A stretch of 64,000 nt of DNA from Bacillota bacterium (GTDB lineage: Bacteria > Bacillota > Clostridia > Peptostreptococcales > Anaerovoracaceae): NCBI GenBank assembly GCA_030525285.1, contig JAUNFA010000003.1:94530-158529 (forward strand), in the 5' to 3' direction. A program made the position numbers and the translations under genes. The notes beneath the pieces are model-generated. The model was not told where the DNA came from. It saw nothing but the letters and a program-made list of their open reading frames with translations, and did not search any database. How positions within the stretch are numbered: position 1 is the stretch's first letter; every line of letters begins with the position of its first letter. Below, in pieces: positions 26,417 to 36,008 of this stretch.

Positions 26417-28231
26417 CTAGTTGGAAACATCACACTGTAATGTAAGTAAGCTATCGATATCAGTAGCGGACAGATAAATGACCTTTCCAGTCTTACTAAA
26501 GGTGACAGCATTGCCGTCTTTGTCCTGAGCATACCAGTTATATGTCAGTGACTGTTTTTCGGTGGCATCCGTCCAGGCACTACCGGAATATTTCTGGAGA
26601 GTGACCGTTTTAGCTGAGTGACTGATTTTATACCAAAAGGCACCAGCAGCTGGATTAGAAGGAGCTGTTTCACTGATTGGACCGAGAAGCGCATCCACTT
26701 CCTGCTGGTTGGTACGGACAATAACATATGGGCAGACACCACCCTGATTATTCTTTACTGTGAAACCTCCAATAGAAAGAAGCTCAGATACATACGGATC
26801 TGATTTATCTTCGACGGTGATAACATCTACATAGGATTTACCCCCGTAGGTCATCGTGCATCGATAAGACTGGATATTCACGATGTCACTTCCAGATACC
26901 GTCAAAGTAGAGGAGGTTGCGCTGGAAATATTCGTCCATTTTCCAGCAGTATATTTTGCCCACTGATAGGTGGCATTTGTGATGGCAGTCGTACCAGAAT
27001 AAGCAGAGGTTGCAAGGGATAAGCTACCAGACTGATTCATAACGATGGTACCATTTGGAGCATAAACAGAGAATACAACAGCGCTGGTGCCATTACTTCC
27101 TCTGGTGGACTTGGCCCATGCAAATTTCTTCAAAACAGTTTTGCCGGAAATGGTAAAGGTTAAATCAACCGTTCCATTAACCACGCTTTCTCCGCCAAGG
27201 GTAGCAGATGCAGCAACTGTAAGGACGACGGAACCAGTAGCAGAGGCAGTTGCCGCAGTGTTAGTTTTCAGTGTCATACCAGAAGGCAATGTTCCAACCG
27301 AACAGGTGCAGGCTGTCTGTGTGATGCCAACATAGCCGGTAAAAGGAATTATGATATCCAGTGCAGCAGTTGCTGCACCGGTAGCAGAGCAGGCGATAGT
27401 TTGTGCCTCGTTTCCCAGAATAATCGAAAGACCACCTGTTCCGGCCGCACCCGGAGAACCAGGAGATCCCTTGCTACCGTCATACATCTTGGTAATTGAG
27501 ATGGTATCATAGACATCTGCGTCATCGGTAAGCAGCTTGATTTGAGCGACATTATCAATGAATACAGCATGTGCAGGTTTTACTACGAGAGTTCCACCGG
27601 TGATGCTGGTATTATCAGAAGTGGTTGGATAATCTGCCCACGCACCAGAGCTGTTTTTGTACTGCCATTTAGAAATGGAAACACCCTGTACCTGTGCGGT
27701 CAGCGTTGACTGTGATGCTCCGACCAATGCAGAAGAAGTGTTGTACTTGAACACATAGGTGTCAGCAGTTACATAAGCGAGTTTTGCATTTTCTGCATTT
27801 CGTACAAGGGTGTAAGTGATATCCGAGGTGATATTGACTGTGTTCTTGGTCTCAGAATCGTAGTAGCTGATATAGCAAAGGTAAGTAATCATACCGGTGG
27901 AAGAGGAAGCCAGCACATTACTGTTGACTTTAAGAATTCCTCCGGTAACTTTTTCGCTGGAGTTTAGCGCTGTTTCAGCGCCGCTACCGTCTTTGCGTTT
28001 CCATGTAATGGTCAGACCGGAGGCGTTCAGAGCTACGTTAGTCTGATCAAGGAATACGACTGGTGTCAGTGTAAGATTGGTGCTGGCCCAGCTTGGTGCA
28101 TAGGTGTGAGGCAGCACGTTTGGGTCCTCGCTCTGTGTCTTAGGCAGATTTGAGGTAATATAAGCTGACAGCTTTCGCTGGTCTGTAATATCCACGAAAG
28201 TCTGCTGGCTGGAAGTTAAGATTGTAGGCAT
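26417..28231 (-). CDS. Large tail-tip protein with Ig-like domains and collagen-like segment
   Basis: This 604-residue protein is Ser/Thr/Ala-rich. Several Ig-like blocks can be seen (ITWKRKDGSGAETALNSS, YSGTTAITNATYQWAKY, LTYNWYAQDKDGNAVTF), and a short Gly-X-Y segment (GSKGSPGSPGAAGTGG) lies at about 255-270. Such modules extend the host-recognition apparatus outward. It lies between the tail protease-like protein and the coiled-coil protein. Confidence 0.8.
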   Translation of the reverse strand: MPTILTSSQQTFVDITDQRKLSAYITSNLPKTQSEDPNVLPHTYAPSWASTNLTLTPVVFLDQTNVALNASGLTITWKRKDGSGAETALNSSEKVTGGILKVNSNVLASSSTGMITYLCYISYYDSETKNTVNITSDITYTLVRNAENAKLAYVTADTYVFKYNTSSALVGASQSTLTAQVQGVSISKWQYKNSSGAWADYPTTSDNTSITGGTLVVKPAHAVFIDNVAQIKLLTDDADVYDTISITKMYDGSKGSPGSPGAAGTGGLSIILGNEAQTIACSATGAATAALDIIIPFTGYVGITQTACTCSVGTLPSGMTLKTNTAATASATGSVVLTVAASATLGGESVVNGTVDLTFTISGKTVLKKFAWAKSTRGSNGTSAVVFSVYAPNGTIVMNQSGSLSLATSAYSGTTAITNATYQWAKYTAGKWTNISSATSSTLTVSGSDIVNIQSYRCTMTYGGKSYVDVITVEDKSDPYVSELLSIGGFTVKNNQGGVCPYVIVRTNQQEVDALLGPISETAPSNPAAGAFWYKISHSAKTVTLQKYSGSAWTDATEKQSLTYNWYAQDKDGNAVTFSKTGKVIYLSATDIDSLLTLQCDVSN

Positions 28232-28245
28232 TTACTGGCCCTCCT

Positions 28246-29703
28246 TTATATAGATACTTCACAGTAGAAGGATGCGTTGTCTTGCACATCCTCTGTGGTC
28301 ACGATAATTGATTTTATTCCGATATGATTTGAATCCCACATGGCATCGGTCTCGTCATTTCCAGACTTTCTATGCCAGACGAAAGCTGTATCTGGAAGCG
28401 ATGCCGTAATGTCTTTATCCCATGAATAGACCTTGCAGAAAAGCTGGCTGTTTTGCCCCTTGTCCTTAAAAATGCTGACACCATCAACAATGAGCTCTGT
28501 GCGATACATCTTGGAGGATGCGATGCCGTCGACTTTGCCAGAGATACCTTCAATGGTAGCAGTCTGGCCGAGTAATTTATCCTCGATAGCAGAGAGATTT
28601 TCGTTCTGTTTGGCCGATAGGGAAGTCAGCTTGATGCCGCTGGCTCCAATGGTTATGGTGTTTCCAGACGGATTTAAGTAATCTACGGTCTTACTCATGC
28701 AGGCATAGCGTCCATCAATGCCATGAGGCGGAGATGAGCAGTTCACAAACTGTCTGGCATGAATGCTTCCAATATCGGCACCGGTGTCTGATTCATCCAC
28801 AATGGTCAGTTCCATACTGGTGATACCGGCAATAAGCTCTGCAAGACGGGCCTTTGCTTTACGGAGAAGGTTGCTCGGAAGCGTGACATCATCCCAGACT
28901 TCTGTGGTCCAGATCCAGCCGATTTCTTTTACAGCAGTTTCATCAAATATATAATTTAGCCCATCGTTTACAGATGTGATGTCAACACGTTCATCGGATT
29001 CGACTTCATTTCCTTCTTCATCGGTTGTCTTTTTCTTTGCTCCAAGTGGGATAAAAGCTGTAATGCGCTCAGTATGGTCGCGAGATATTTTGGCATCCAG
29101 CAGATTCTTTCCGTATTCAACAGATTGAATGGAACGCTCATTAAATTCAGCAAGATAATCCAGAACTTTCCCGGTATCCGTATAACGGACCATTAAATAA
29201 CCACCATGTGTATTGATCAGCTTGCTTTTGATGGCATCCAGCGTGCAGGAATATTCGGAATTGCTATAATTGATATAGTCATTGTTATCCGTGACTGTGA
29301 TATTCCCCAGTTTGAAACGCTTCTTTTCTTCGACTGCCTTATTGTGGACAGAGAGAAAATATTCCAACAGACCTTTGAGTGTTCCTTTATAGGAGAAAGG
29401 TGGCTGCTGGCTATCCTTGAGATATGCCAGAGCCGATTCACAGGTCCAAGTGTGTGTATTATAAAAATCACTGCCATCGTTTAAGGCACGTCCTTCAAAG
29501 ACCGTTGCATCGCCTTTTTTGCAAACGATGGTAGAAGCCATCGGCCGGATAGAATTCAAATACGGATGATTAAAGGGAGCAGACAGTGTCAGACTGTCGA
29601 TGTTTTCGGCATCTTCAGACAGCTTTGCTTCTGTGATAGCAAGTTGGGATAACTGTGGATGATAGAAAAGCTGACCGTCTACAAAAATACGAAAGATACT
29701 CAT
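28246..29703 (-). CDS. Tail-associated (Tal-like) minor structural protein
   Basis: This 485-residue protein begins SIFRIFVDGQLFYHPQL and has the gp44-like baseplate-hub fold pattern, with SALAYLKDSQQPPFSYKGTLKGLLEYFLSVHNKAV and a NDGLNYIFDE segment; this is the prophage tail-endopeptidase family. It probably closes the tail tube tip. It starts four bases inside the Dit stop. Its end contains an Ig-like tail. Confidence 0.85.
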   Translation of the reverse strand: MSIFRIFVDGQLFYHPQLSQLAITEAKLSEDAENIDSLTLSAPFNHPYLNSIRPMASTIVCKKGDATVFEGRALNDGSDFYNTHTWTCESALAYLKDSQQPPFSYKGTLKGLLEYFLSVHNKAVEEKKRFKLGNITVTDNNDYINYSNSEYSCTLDAIKSKLINTHGGYLMVRYTDTGKVLDYLAEFNERSIQSVEYGKNLLDAKISRDHTERITAFIPLGAKKKTTDEEGNEVESDERVDITSVNDGLNYIFDETAVKEIGWIWTTEVWDDVTLPSNLLRKAKARLAELIAGITSMELTIVDESDTGADIGSIHARQFVNCSSPPHGIDGRYACMSKTVDYLNPSGNTITIGASGIKLTSLSAKQNENLSAIEDKLLGQTATIEGISGKVDGIASSKMYRTELIVDGVSIFKDKGQNSQLFCKVYSWDKDITASLPDTAFVWHRKSGNDETDAMWDSNHIGIKSIIVTTEDVQDNASFYCEVSI

Positions 29704-30350
29704 AGGCGCCCCTCCCTGAATCGAAAAGTTGTGGTGCCGGTTCCTTGGATTGTGACTGTATTTCTGCCAGCTTGTAATTCAAATTCTGGAAGAGTCCAAG
29801 CACCGGCGCTCAGTGATTTCCTGAAAGAATCACTGCCGATTGTCCAATTGAGAGATGTTTCGACGGTGGTCGTGATGACAGGAACCACAGGCATAAAATC
29901 ATTTTCGATAATGAGCGTACCGGAACCGGTTAGGTTAACGATGGTCTCTTCATTGTGATAACGATAGGAATCTGCATCTTCGCAGGAAATCACGAGTTGG
30001 CCTTTACCTGAGAGTGGATCATATTCGGATGAAATCTCTAAAGTGCCGATAGCATAAAGCTCTGGTTCTTCACTGGTCGATACCTTTATGAGCTGACCAG
30101 TATAGCGATTTGCCATTTCAGTAACCATCTGGTCGTATCTCTTTCTTGTTCCCAACATAGAAAACGTTAAAGAAAAGCTCCGAGGCTGATAGGATACACG
30201 CCCCAGAGCTTCTGTATAACGAATGGGAGCGTTCCTTCCTGGCACTACAATCGTACTGGATTGTGACTGTGGTACTGGAAAAGAGACAGTCTCTCGAAGC
30301 CAGCCCATAGAAGCGACAGATGTTCCGTTTAATTTAATATCAGGTGTCAT
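29700..30350 (-). CDS. Distal tail protein (Dit)
   Basis: This 216-residue protein has the Dit/Sipho_tail N-terminus (IKLNGTSVASMGWLRE ... GRNAPIRYTEALGRVSYQPRSFSLTFSM) that forms the hub ring at the tail end. Size and location between tape measure and Tal fit. Overlaps with both neighbours (ATGA) show translational coupling. Confidence 0.88.
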   Translation of the reverse strand: MTPDIKLNGTSVASMGWLRETVSFPVPQSQSSTIVVPGRNAPIRYTEALGRVSYQPRSFSLTFSMLGTRKRYDQMVTEMANRYTGQLIKVSTSEEPELYAIGTLEISSEYDPLSGKGQLVISCEDADSYRYHNEETIVNLTGSGTLIIENDFMPVVPVITTTVETSLNWTIGSDSFRKSLSAGAWTLPEFELQAGRNTVTIQGTGTTTFRFREGRL

Positions 30351-33300
30351 AGACTGAGCCTCCTTTGTAACTTTTGAGCTTTGCCGAGCTCACCGTCGAT
30401 TGCCGGGAGCAGATGGCCAACAAGTGTACCGTCCTCAAGGTAGATGCCTTTACTGGAATTATCCGCAATGACCGCCAGATATTCTTCCATTGCACTGGTA
30501 TTGAGATGACTGGAAATCATCGCTTCCAGTTGCTTATAGAAACCTGCAAGAGGAAGAATAGCCTCTGCACCAGCTTCACCACCAGCCATCAAAGAAGAAC
30601 CGTTCATTCCAAAGATGGTAGGACTGGTCATGATACCACCTTCCTTGTACCAATCAATAGAAAGATGTGGTACAGAAGGTGGGGCGATGGATAGTTTGCC
30701 AGTTACCTTGAAATGTGGTAGCTTGATGTGCGGAAGAGAAATCTTCATGCCGGAGAAAAATCCTTTGATGGCATCAACTACACTTTTAACCTTGTTCTTT
30801 GCAGCTTCAATAGGAGTGGTGATAGCAGTCTTTATTCCATTCCACACGGAAGTGGCGGTTGATTTGATTCCGTTAAAGATGCTGGCAACTGTGCTCTTTA
30901 CAGAATTAAATACAGAAGTGACCGTCGATTTAATGGCGTTGACCGGAGTCGTGACTGCTGTTTTGATTGCGTTCCAAACGGTGGTCGCTGTGCTCTTTAT
31001 CGCATTGAATACCGTCGTTACTACAGATTTGATTGCATTGACGACGGTGGTAACTACGGTTTTTATCGCATTCCATACGGTCGAGAATACCGTCTTGATG
31101 GCGTTCATCACAGTGCTGATCACAGATGCCACTGCATGAATGACAGTTGTTACCTTGGATTTAATTGCATCCCAGACTGAGATAATAATTTCTTTACAAT
31201 TCTCCCAAATAAAACGAAATGGAAGTGTGATAATATCAAATGCAGCACTTAAAATGGAGCCTATCGCCATGATGCCGACGGTTACGACATTTTTCAGTGT
31301 CTCCCAGATGGTGGTGAAGAACGTAGCAATACCGTTCCAGATTCCTTCAAAGAAGGTCTTGATATTGGTCCAGACCTCATTCCAGCTGGTGCCAAACCAT
31401 CCAAGGACGACGTCTGCAACACCCTTGATGACATTGAGAATGTTGGTAAAGAAGCTACTGATTCCATTCCAGATAGAGGAAAATATTTCTTTTATGCCAT
31501 TCCATGCCTGCGACCAGTTTCCGGTAAAGATGCCGATGAAAATATCCAGAATACCGGTGATTACTCCGGTTACTGTGGAGAGAATATTTGCAATGTTGTT
31601 AAAAACTCCTTCAAATATTGGAGCAAGGACCTGGCAAAAACCATCCCATACTGTCTTTAGAACATCTACGATATCGGTGAATTGAAATCCCAGAGCATTC
31701 AGTCTGTCAACAATGCCCTGACAGAAGCCAGAGATAGTATCTTTGATACGATTCCAAGTCCCAATAATCGCATCACGGAAGCCTTCGTTGGTTTTCCAAA
31801 GATGAACAAAGGCAGCCACTAAAACAGCGATAACTGCAACAACAGCCAGCACAGGAGCTGAGATGCCACCAAGTGCAGCACCAAGTTTTCCGAGAACGCC
31901 GGTTCCACCTTGAACAGCAACTTTCAGTTTGCTGACACCATTTGCCAGCTTTACAAAGCCCTGCATAGCCACACCAATTTTTGATATGACCGTTCCTATG
32001 ATGATAAGTAGTGGACCGATAGAGGCAACCAAAAGAGCTATTGTTACAATAGTTCGCTTGGTGCCTTCATCCATTCCGTTGAGTTTATCTACAAAGCCTT
32101 GTAACTTTGATACGATGGATCGGATGGCAGGCATCAGGATATCCCCAAAGGAAATGGCAAGCTCCTGAAGCTGTGACTTTAAGATGGTGATCTGACCGGC
32201 AAGATTATCCTGCATAGTCATAGCCATTTTTTCAGCTGATCCATCACAGTTATCAATTGCAGAGGAAAGCTTATCGATATCGCCTTCGCCAGCATTCATC
32301 AGAGCGAGAAAGCCAGACATGGCATTCTTACCAACAAGTGATTCTGCGGCTTGGGCTTTCTCGGATTCTGTTAAGTTACCGAAAGCAGAACGACAGTCTG
32401 CCAAAATATCGGAAAGATCACGCATGGAGCCATCCGCATTGGTGGTAGCAATAGTGACATCTCCGATAGCCTTACCACTGATTTTTACATCACCGGCAAG
32501 GTTATTCATGATAGTACGAAGAGCAGTACCAGCCTGAGATGACTTGATACCGGCATTGGCCATAAGACCAATCGCTTCCGCAGTATCTTCAGCAGAAAAC
32601 CCAAGTGCACCGGCAATGGGAGCACAGTATTTGAAGGTTTCACCCATCATAGATACATTCGTATTGGCATTGGAAGATGCAGCTGCAAGGATATCTGCAA
32701 AATGACCGGAGTCTTTTGCGGAAAGTCCGAAAGCGGTAAGGGCATCGGTCACGATATCAGAGGTGGTTGCTAGGTCCTCACCAGAGGCAGCAGCCAAGTT
32801 CATAATGCCTTCAATACCAGATAACATATCTTCTGTTTTCCAGCCAGCCATCGCCATGTAGTTCATAGCTTCTGCGGCTTCAGTTGCAGAAAATTTAGTC
32901 TTAGCGCCCATCTCACGAGCTTTATTTCTGAGGGCATCGAAGTCCTTACCGGTAGCACCAGAAACAGCAGCCACCTGACTCATTGCAGAGTCAAAGTCAG
33001 CTGCTGTTTTTACTGCGGCGACACCAACACCGCCTATTACAGTGGTTACGCCCATCATCTTTTTACCGGCGCCAGCGATGGAATTGCCAACGGATTCCAT
33101 CTTTTGACCAGCCACATCTATTTTAGAAAGTGCAGTGTTTGTAGTGGCAGCTTCCTGTTGCAGGCGTCGTAATTCTTCCTCAGTCTCTACGATTTCACGC
33201 TGGAGAGCGTCGTATTTGTCCTGACCGAGTTCGCCATTTTCCAGCTGTTGTTTGGCCTGCTCCTGTGCTACCTTGAGTGAATCCAGCTTTTCCTTTGTGG

Positions 33301-33499
33301 CTGCGATGGCATCTTTTAAGAGTCTTTGCTTTTGAGAGAGTAGTTCCGTATTGGAAGGGTCCAGCTTCAGAAGGCGGTTGACGTCCTTCAAGGCAGACTG
33401 GGTAGTGCGGATTGAAGTATTGACCGACTTTAAGGCTTTATCTAAGCCGGTCGTATCACCGCCAATTTCAACGGTGATACCTTTGATTCGGTTTGCCAA
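30347..33499 (-). CDS. Tape measure protein
   Basis: This 1050-residue protein sets tail length. The N-terminal 140 residues are coiled coil. The core has the phage tail tape-measure domain (SQVAAVSGATGKDFDALRNKAREMGAKTKFSATEAAEAMNYMA type pattern). Membrane-like helices lie near residues 475-500 and 550-570. From roughly residue 785 to 910 there are about ten tandem 11-residue repeats of the form V-W/F-N-A-I-K-S/T-x-V-T-T. The C-terminal third ends in a small globular stretch. Confidence 0.93.
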   Translation of the reverse strand: MANRIKGITVEIGGDTTGLDKALKSVNTSIRTTQSALKDVNRLLKLDPSNTELLSQKQRLLKDAIAATKEKLDSLKVAQEQAKQQLENGELGQDKYDALQREIVETEEELRRLQQEAATTNTALSKIDVAGQKMESVGNSIAGAGKKMMGVTTVIGGVGVAAVKTAADFDSAMSQVAAVSGATGKDFDALRNKAREMGAKTKFSATEAAEAMNYMAMAGWKTEDMLSGIEGIMNLAAASGEDLATTSDIVTDALTAFGLSAKDSGHFADILAAASSNANTNVSMMGETFKYCAPIAGALGFSAEDTAEAIGLMANAGIKSSQAGTALRTIMNNLAGDVKISGKAIGDVTIATTNADGSMRDLSDILADCRSAFGNLTESEKAQAAESLVGKNAMSGFLALMNAGEGDIDKLSSAIDNCDGSAEKMAMTMQDNLAGQITILKSQLQELAISFGDILMPAIRSIVSKLQGFVDKLNGMDEGTKRTIVTIALLVASIGPLLIIIGTVISKIGVAMQGFVKLANGVSKLKVAVQGGTGVLGKLGAALGGISAPVLAVVAVIAVLVAAFVHLWKTNEGFRDAIIGTWNRIKDTISGFCQGIVDRLNALGFQFTDIVDVLKTVWDGFCQVLAPIFEGVFNNIANILSTVTGVITGILDIFIGIFTGNWSQAWNGIKEIFSSIWNGISSFFTNILNVIKGVADVVLGWFGTSWNEVWTNIKTFFEGIWNGIATFFTTIWETLKNVVTVGIMAIGSILSAAFDIITLPFRFIWENCKEIIISVWDAIKSKVTTVIHAVASVISTVMNAIKTVFSTVWNAIKTVVTTVVNAIKSVVTTVFNAIKSTATTVWNAIKTAVTTPVNAIKSTVTSVFNSVKSTVASIFNGIKSTATSVWNGIKTAITTPIEAAKNKVKSVVDAIKGFFSGMKISLPHIKLPHFKVTGKLSIAPPSVPHLSIDWYKEGGIMTSPTIFGMNGSSLMAGGEAGAEAILPLAGFYKQLEAMISSHLNTSAMEEYLAVIADNSSKGIYLEDGTLVGHLLPAIDGELGKAQKLQRRLSL

Positions 33500-33514
33500 G
33501 TGTACGTCACCTCC

Positions 33515-33679
33515 TTAGAATTTGTCGAAGTCCTCCTGCGTTGCGATTTGCTGGTATTTCACATCGTCATTCGCCTTTTCCGTCCAGATGTCCATCACCA
33601 TTCCAATAGTCAGAAGATCAAGATCTCGAATAGAGATGCCGATTTCTATGCAACGCAGGAGAAACAACGGTGTGGTCAT
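33515..33679 (-). CDS. Tail assembly chaperone, frameshift extension (T part)
   Basis: This 54-codon frame overlaps the end of the upstream chaperone gene. A slippery run of eight A then C (33708-33700 on the minus strand) sits a dozen codons before the upstream stop; a -1 slip there joins the two frames, giving a GT-like fusion. An ATG (33679) overlapping the upstream TGA could also restart translation. Either way it is conserved phage organisation before the tape measure gene. Confidence 0.75.
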   Translation of the reverse strand: MTTPLFLLRCIEIGISIRDLDLLTIGMVMDIWTEKANDDVKYQQIATQEDFDKF

Positions 33680-34050
33680 TTCCCGGCTACTGCGATGAAG
33701 TTTTTTTTAGATTCGATTTCTGTTTGAAGGTTCATGCCCCAGAGTTCAAGAATTTCAGGAAGCACCTCGTAGATGGAGAACATCTCAAATTCATCTAGCC
33801 AGTCCTCAATGGTGGCCGGGATGCTGTGGTCTGCATGGTAGGCCATGATATAGGCCACATTCTCAAAAATCTCCAAGTCCTCGATCTCAAAGGATGAACC
33901 ATCATCCGAGTTGCCCTTATAGGATGATTCAAGGCGTGAGAGGTCTTTGAAGATATCACGCTTGAATTTTGCACGGTAGAGTCTGGGAATAGTAGCGGAG
34001 GAACGGAATTTGACCTGCTTATCACCGATTGCAATTGTTTTTTCTAACAT
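33676..34050 (-). CDS. Tail assembly chaperone (G part)
   Basis: This 124-residue acidic protein (EKTIAIGDKQVKFRSSATIPRLYRAKFKRDIFKDLSRLE) is typical of siphovirus tail chaperones that hold the tape measure during tail assembly. A homopolymeric A8C run near its 3' end allows a -1 frameshift into the 33515 frame. It lies between the major tail protein and tape measure. Confidence 0.88.
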   Translation of the reverse strand: MLEKTIAIGDKQVKFRSSATIPRLYRAKFKRDIFKDLSRLESSYKGNSDDGSSFEIEDLEIFENVAYIMAYHADHSIPATIEDWLDEFEMFSIYEVLPEILELWGMNLQTEIESKKNFIAVAGK

Positions 34051-34064
34051 GCCTTACGTCCTCC

Positions 34065-34637
34065 TTATCCTTCTGTCTTAGGTACAGGCACATAGACCTG
34101 CTGATACCAGTTCTTGTAGGTTTCTGCGTCAGTCTCATCACCGGTACGGCTCTTTACAAGGCCATCTTCTCTAGGGTCAGCAGTAAGCGTGAGCTTTTCT
34201 TTACCTGGCTCGATGGTATCCTCTTTGGTCTCAGATTCAATGGACGGACGAGAGGAAGTGCAGTTGTATAGCACATGACGAATGCTTCTGACATCGCCAT
34301 CAAACTCGAAGAGCAATGCGAACTTTTCAAGCTCAGTGATGCTTGCGTTTTCAATGAGCACACCATTTGTGTCCAGTTCTTCCTTTAGAATTTCTGTACG
34401 GAACCATTCTGGAATGAGTGCAATTTCCAAATCACCGCTGTAACCGTTGTTTGCAGTGGAACGGAAATATACAATACCGTCGGCATAGAACGGAGAACTG
34501 TCACCCTCCGCATCTAAGCTGATGCTGACTGCTCCGGGGATAGCTTTCGGTTTGGCGTAGGTAAAGGCGCCATCCTCGCCACGAGTCAGCTTGGCGGCAT
34601 GAACATTTTTCAGGTTATATTTGACTTTATTACCCAT
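34065..34637 (-). CDS. Major tail protein
   Basis: This 190-residue protein matches the phi13-type tail tube family: KYNLKNVHAAKLTRGEDGAFTYAKPKAIPGAVSISLDAEGDSSPFYADGIVYF at the start, with a beta-rich body. The C-terminal extension (TGDETDAETYKNWYQQVYVPVPKTEG) is common. It forms the stacked rings of the tail. Preceded by GGAGG and followed by the chaperone. Confidence 0.9.
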   Translation of the reverse strand: MGNKVKYNLKNVHAAKLTRGEDGAFTYAKPKAIPGAVSISLDAEGDSSPFYADGIVYFRSTANNGYSGDLEIALIPEWFRTEILKEELDTNGVLIENASITELEKFALLFEFDGDVRSIRHVLYNCTSSRPSIESETKEDTIEPGKEKLTLTADPREDGLVKSRTGDETDAETYKNWYQQVYVPVPKTEG

Positions 34638-34642
34638 GTTGA

Positions 34643-34960
34643 TTAAACCTCCATTTCAAATGTGTAGAGGACTTCATAGAGCTTCTCGCTCTCAATCCAG
34701 ACCTCTGTTTTGTTATAAAAAATGCCGTGCTCGTCAAGCACAGCTTCTAGTGTTGCTTCCAATGCCGGGTCCTTACTATCACAGTAGAGTTCAATATGGA
34801 CCTCATTGATTTTGTAATAGACGCGGCCATCTGCAGAGAAGTTGTCGCTTCCCGGAAGCAGGTAGCAGATAAATGGTGGATTTGGTGATTCTCCCTCAGC
34901 AAAGTGGTCATAGGCAAAGGGAAGAGCCATCTCCGATAGAATCTTCAGTAATCTATCCAT
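34643..34960 (-). CDS. Probable tail terminator/completion protein
   Basis: This 105-residue protein lies between the HK97 gp10-like gene and the major tail gene, where siphoviruses keep their tail terminator (gpU-like). It has an alternating alpha/beta pattern (ICYLLPGSDNFSADGRVYYKINEVHIELYCDSKD). No catalytic motif is present. The assignment rests on position and size. Confidence 0.65.
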   Translation of the reverse strand: MDRLLKILSEMALPFAYDHFAEGESPNPPFICYLLPGSDNFSADGRVYYKINEVHIELYCDSKDPALEATLEAVLDEHGIFYNKTEVWIESEKLYEVLYTFEMEV

Positions 34961-35336
34961 TTTTCAGACACCTCTCAATCTCAGATTCCAGTTCTTTGAT
35001 ACCAACTTCTTCTGCAGGAGCGATATGAGAACGACCGGCCACACGACCACCGCCACGTTTGGCATGACCAAATTCAAGAAGGTGAGCTAGCTGATAGCGA
35101 TTTCTGGAATACACAGTGATCTCTAGCGATTGGGAAGTTTCCTTGGTGTTCTTCATAGACCAACTCTTGCTGTAGGCACCGGTATCCTTTGGAGCAGTAC
35201 TTTGAATTTGCTTTTTAACTGTATTACCTGCTTTTTTGACAGCGGCTTTCATATCTAATGTTGCGAGGTCCGCATATTCTGTCAATTCCTTCATTACGGC
35301 ATCGGCAAGACTGTCAATTTTTACTTTCTGGGCCAT
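34953..35336 (-). CDS. HK97 gp10-like tail component
   Basis: This 127-residue protein begins with a helical DSLADAVMKELTEYADLATLDMKAAVKKAG segment and has TAPKDTGAYSKSW and LAHLLEFGHAKRGGGRVAGRSHIAPAEE, the signature of the HK97 gp10 family that acts at the head-tail joint. It overlaps the next gene by eight bases. Confidence 0.9.
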   Translation of the reverse strand: MAQKVKIDSLADAVMKELTEYADLATLDMKAAVKKAGNTVKKQIQSTAPKDTGAYSKSWSMKNTKETSQSLEITVYSRNRYQLAHLLEFGHAKRGGGRVAGRSHIAPAEEVGIKELESEIERCLKNG

Positions 35337-35337
35337 G

Positions 35338-35670
35338 TCATCGCCTCACTTTCTGGCAGGAGAGCTTGATACATTTTCGTTTAAAATTCATATGGTCTAC
35401 CGCCAAAATATCATATAGTTCATTTCCAAACTGTATCCGATATCCAGTAGAGGTGAGAGCTGCAGCTTTCTTGCAATAGCGGATTGTGAAATCAATCTTG
35501 GAATCGTCTACTACAAGACCGGCATCGGTGGATTCCTTCCCAGCTTCTGCACTAACGGTGGCATAGCAGGTGTAGTAATCTTTCCAAGCGTTCCTTCGAT
35601 TTCCGATTGCATCAGAGATGATTTCATTCTTCTGAATATAAATGCGGACATTGAGTAGCTCAATATTCAT
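35338..35670 (-). CDS. Head-tail adaptor protein (SPP1 gp16-like)
   Basis: This 110-residue protein has NVRIYIQKNEIISDAIGNRRNAWKDYYTCYATV at the start and ends near TGYRIQFGNELYDILAVDHMNFKRKCIKLSCQ, the usual adaptor/stopper pattern with a beta-barrel. It sits between the connector and gp10-like genes. Confidence 0.85.
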   Translation of the reverse strand: MNIELLNVRIYIQKNEIISDAIGNRRNAWKDYYTCYATVSAEAGKESTDAGLVVDDSKIDFTIRYCKKAAALTSTGYRIQFGNELYDILAVDHMNFKRKCIKLSCQKVRR

Positions 35671-35942
35671 CAGAAGGCCTCCTTTCTGGAACCGAAGAGA
35701 AGAGAGCGTAAAGTCAGTGTCAGAGCATGATGGTCTGCTTCTTCACGGTGTTCGTAAAGATAGGCGACAGCGTAATAGATGGCAGGCTTTGCATTTTCAC
35801 TTTCTTCAAAGGCATCCTGATCCTGTCTTGTGATATCCATGCAGAGGCGTGTAGCCGATGTGATGAGTGTTTTGATGAGGGAATCGTCATCGTCAAAGTC
35901 CACTCGTAGATACTGTTTCATTTCTTCTAAAGTGATAATCAT
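35670..35942 (-). CDS. Head-tail connector (gp6-like)
   Basis: The start is the ATG at 35942 (MIITLEEMKQYLRVDFDDDD), preferred because TTGGAGGCGATAACG lies before it; a start five codons upstream has no site. The remaining residues follow the gp6-like helical pattern (SLIKTLITSATRLCMDITRQD...). It forms a ring on the portal. It overlaps the adaptor by one base. Confidence 0.87.
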   Translation of the reverse strand: MIITLEEMKQYLRVDFDDDDSLIKTLITSATRLCMDITRQDQDAFEESENAKPAIYYAVAYLYEHREEADHHALTLTLRSLLFGSRKEAF

Positions 35943-36008
35943 CGTTATCGCCTCCAATCTTGAAAAGGTGGTAGCGCCATCGAAAGAGGACGACGCTGCC
36001 TTTCATGT

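Noticed and set aside
30615..31685. Two plus-strand frames inside the tape measure gene
   Set aside because: Shadows of the repeat region on the opposite strand.
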